From Flavobacteriaceae bacterium (GTDB taxonomy: Bacteria > Bacteroidota > Bacteroidia > Flavobacteriales > Flavobacteriaceae), in contig JAKMDI010000021.1 of the NCBI GenBank assembly GCA_022428005.1, positions 1 through 58,386 of the forward strand: a DNA stretch of 58,386 nt. The letters are read 5' to 3'. The position numbers were made by a program, and so were the translations under genes. Below, in pieces: positions 58,216-58,386 of the stretch (position 1 is its first letter; each line of letters starts with the position of its first letter). The notes under the pieces are model-generated. The model saw nothing but the letters and a program-made list of their open reading frames with translations. It did no database searches and was not told the DNA's origin.

Positions 58216-58246
58216 CAAATTTAGCAAATATTTTTGATTATTACAA
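58216..58246 (-). promoter_or_regulatory. carH-crtB-crtZ promoter, complete TTG-N20-TANNTTTG
   Basis: On the minus strand, TTG (58246-58244), a 20-base spacer and TAAATTTG (58223-58216), 22 bases before the carH ATG. A full-consensus promoter. A CarH operator would be expected to overlap it, but no clear palindrome is seen. Confidence 0.7.
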
Positions 58247-58261
58247 TAAATCTTGATAAAG

Positions 58262-58347
58262 TGCGCACAAGAAGACTCGAACTTCCACGGGATTTAACTC
58301 CCACCAGGCCCTCAACCTGGCGCGTCTACCAATTCCGCCATGTGCGC
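58262..58347 (-). tRNA. tRNA-Leu (anticodon GAG)
   Basis: 86 nt. Acceptor GCGCACA/TGTGCGC, anticodon arm CCAGG-TTGAGGG-CCTGG (GAG), long variable arm typical of tRNA-Leu, and T-loop TTCGAGT. No encoded CCA. Confidence 0.93.
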
Positions 58348-58353
58348 AGAAAG

Positions 58354-58386
58354 TGACCTGGCTGGGGCTCGAACCCAGGACCCTCT
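58354..58386 (-). tRNA. Partial tRNA cut by the window edge (possibly tRNA-Arg)
   Basis: Minus-strand T-arm CTGGG-TTCGAGC-CCCAG, acceptor strand CCAGGTC and discriminator A are visible; the anticodon lies outside. The acceptor resembles flavobacterial tRNA-Arg(TCT), but this is a tentative identity. Confidence 0.75.

Overview
The window looks like a chromosomal segment of a Flavobacteriaceae-type Bacteroidota bacterium. Evidence read from the sequence: AT-rich DNA; several promoters of the Bacteroidota form TTG-N20-TANNTTTG; a tmRNA tag reading GENNYALAA; a fused SecDF; a short archaeal/eukaryal-type ProRS; DUF4293 beside rho; SusD, TonB-receptor and OmpP1/FadL-type proteins; bacillithiol enzymes; and a carotenoid operon led by a CarH-like regulator. 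No rRNA, prophage, IS or CRISPR array was seen. The genus cannot be named from this alone.

Layout. (1) 1-7.6 kb is the accessory part. Two ~110-bp direct repeats (84-195 and 5262-5371) bracket a three-gene cassette: a Tat-exported FAD oxidoreductase, a lipoprotein with a flavinylation-type DAISGAT motif followed by a HEAT-like helical tail, and a GH78-like alpha-L-rhamnosidase. The cassette lies just downstream of the 3' end of ssrA (tmRNA, minus strand), a common integration neighbourhood. On the other side of ssrA are two truncated genes, a TonB-receptor tail and a SusD tail, fused head to head. (2) 7.7-23.9 kb is core: kdsA, ftsE, a TPR/beta-barrel pair, an amidohydrolase lipoprotein, asnB, gyrB, mdh and secDF. 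(3) 24-30.5 kb, minus strand, holds folE-cysS-yidD-lgt-bstA-like and an OmpP1/FadL porin with a low-complexity lipoprotein. (4) 30.5-34.2 kb has proS, an NRDE protein, a decay patch (a frameshifted DinB gene and a 5'-truncated ATP-grasp gene) and a YHS protein. (5) 34.3-46.7 kb is housekeeping: tRNA-Glu-rpsT, rho, DUF4293, truA-ABC exporter, cdaA, folP, DUF1599, a DppB-type permease, tpiA-prmA-clpS, a peroxidase, bshB1 and tRNA-His. (6) 46.7-51.6 kb has a barrel protein cut short by an in-frame TGA, an M28 peptidase, a DUF3050 protein, and a porin/FMN-binding protein/four-helix membrane protein set. (7) 51.7-58.4 kb has guaB, a minimal T9SS-tail-like protein, two SurA-type chaperone genes, the carH-crtB-crtZ operon and two tRNAs, the last one cut by the window edge.

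Connections. Two separate modules (1.6-2.7 kb and 50.6-51.1 kb) encode exported proteins with flavinylation-like motifs, which suggests covalent-flavin electron transfer outside the cytoplasmic membrane. The ApbE transferase needed is not in the window. The first module is the best candidate for an undescribed system: a flavin redox pair tied to rhamnoside breakdown. The carH-crtB-crtZ operon retains the residues expected of a B12-dependent light sensor. bshB1 and a YfiT/BstA-like protein together imply bacillithiol metabolism.
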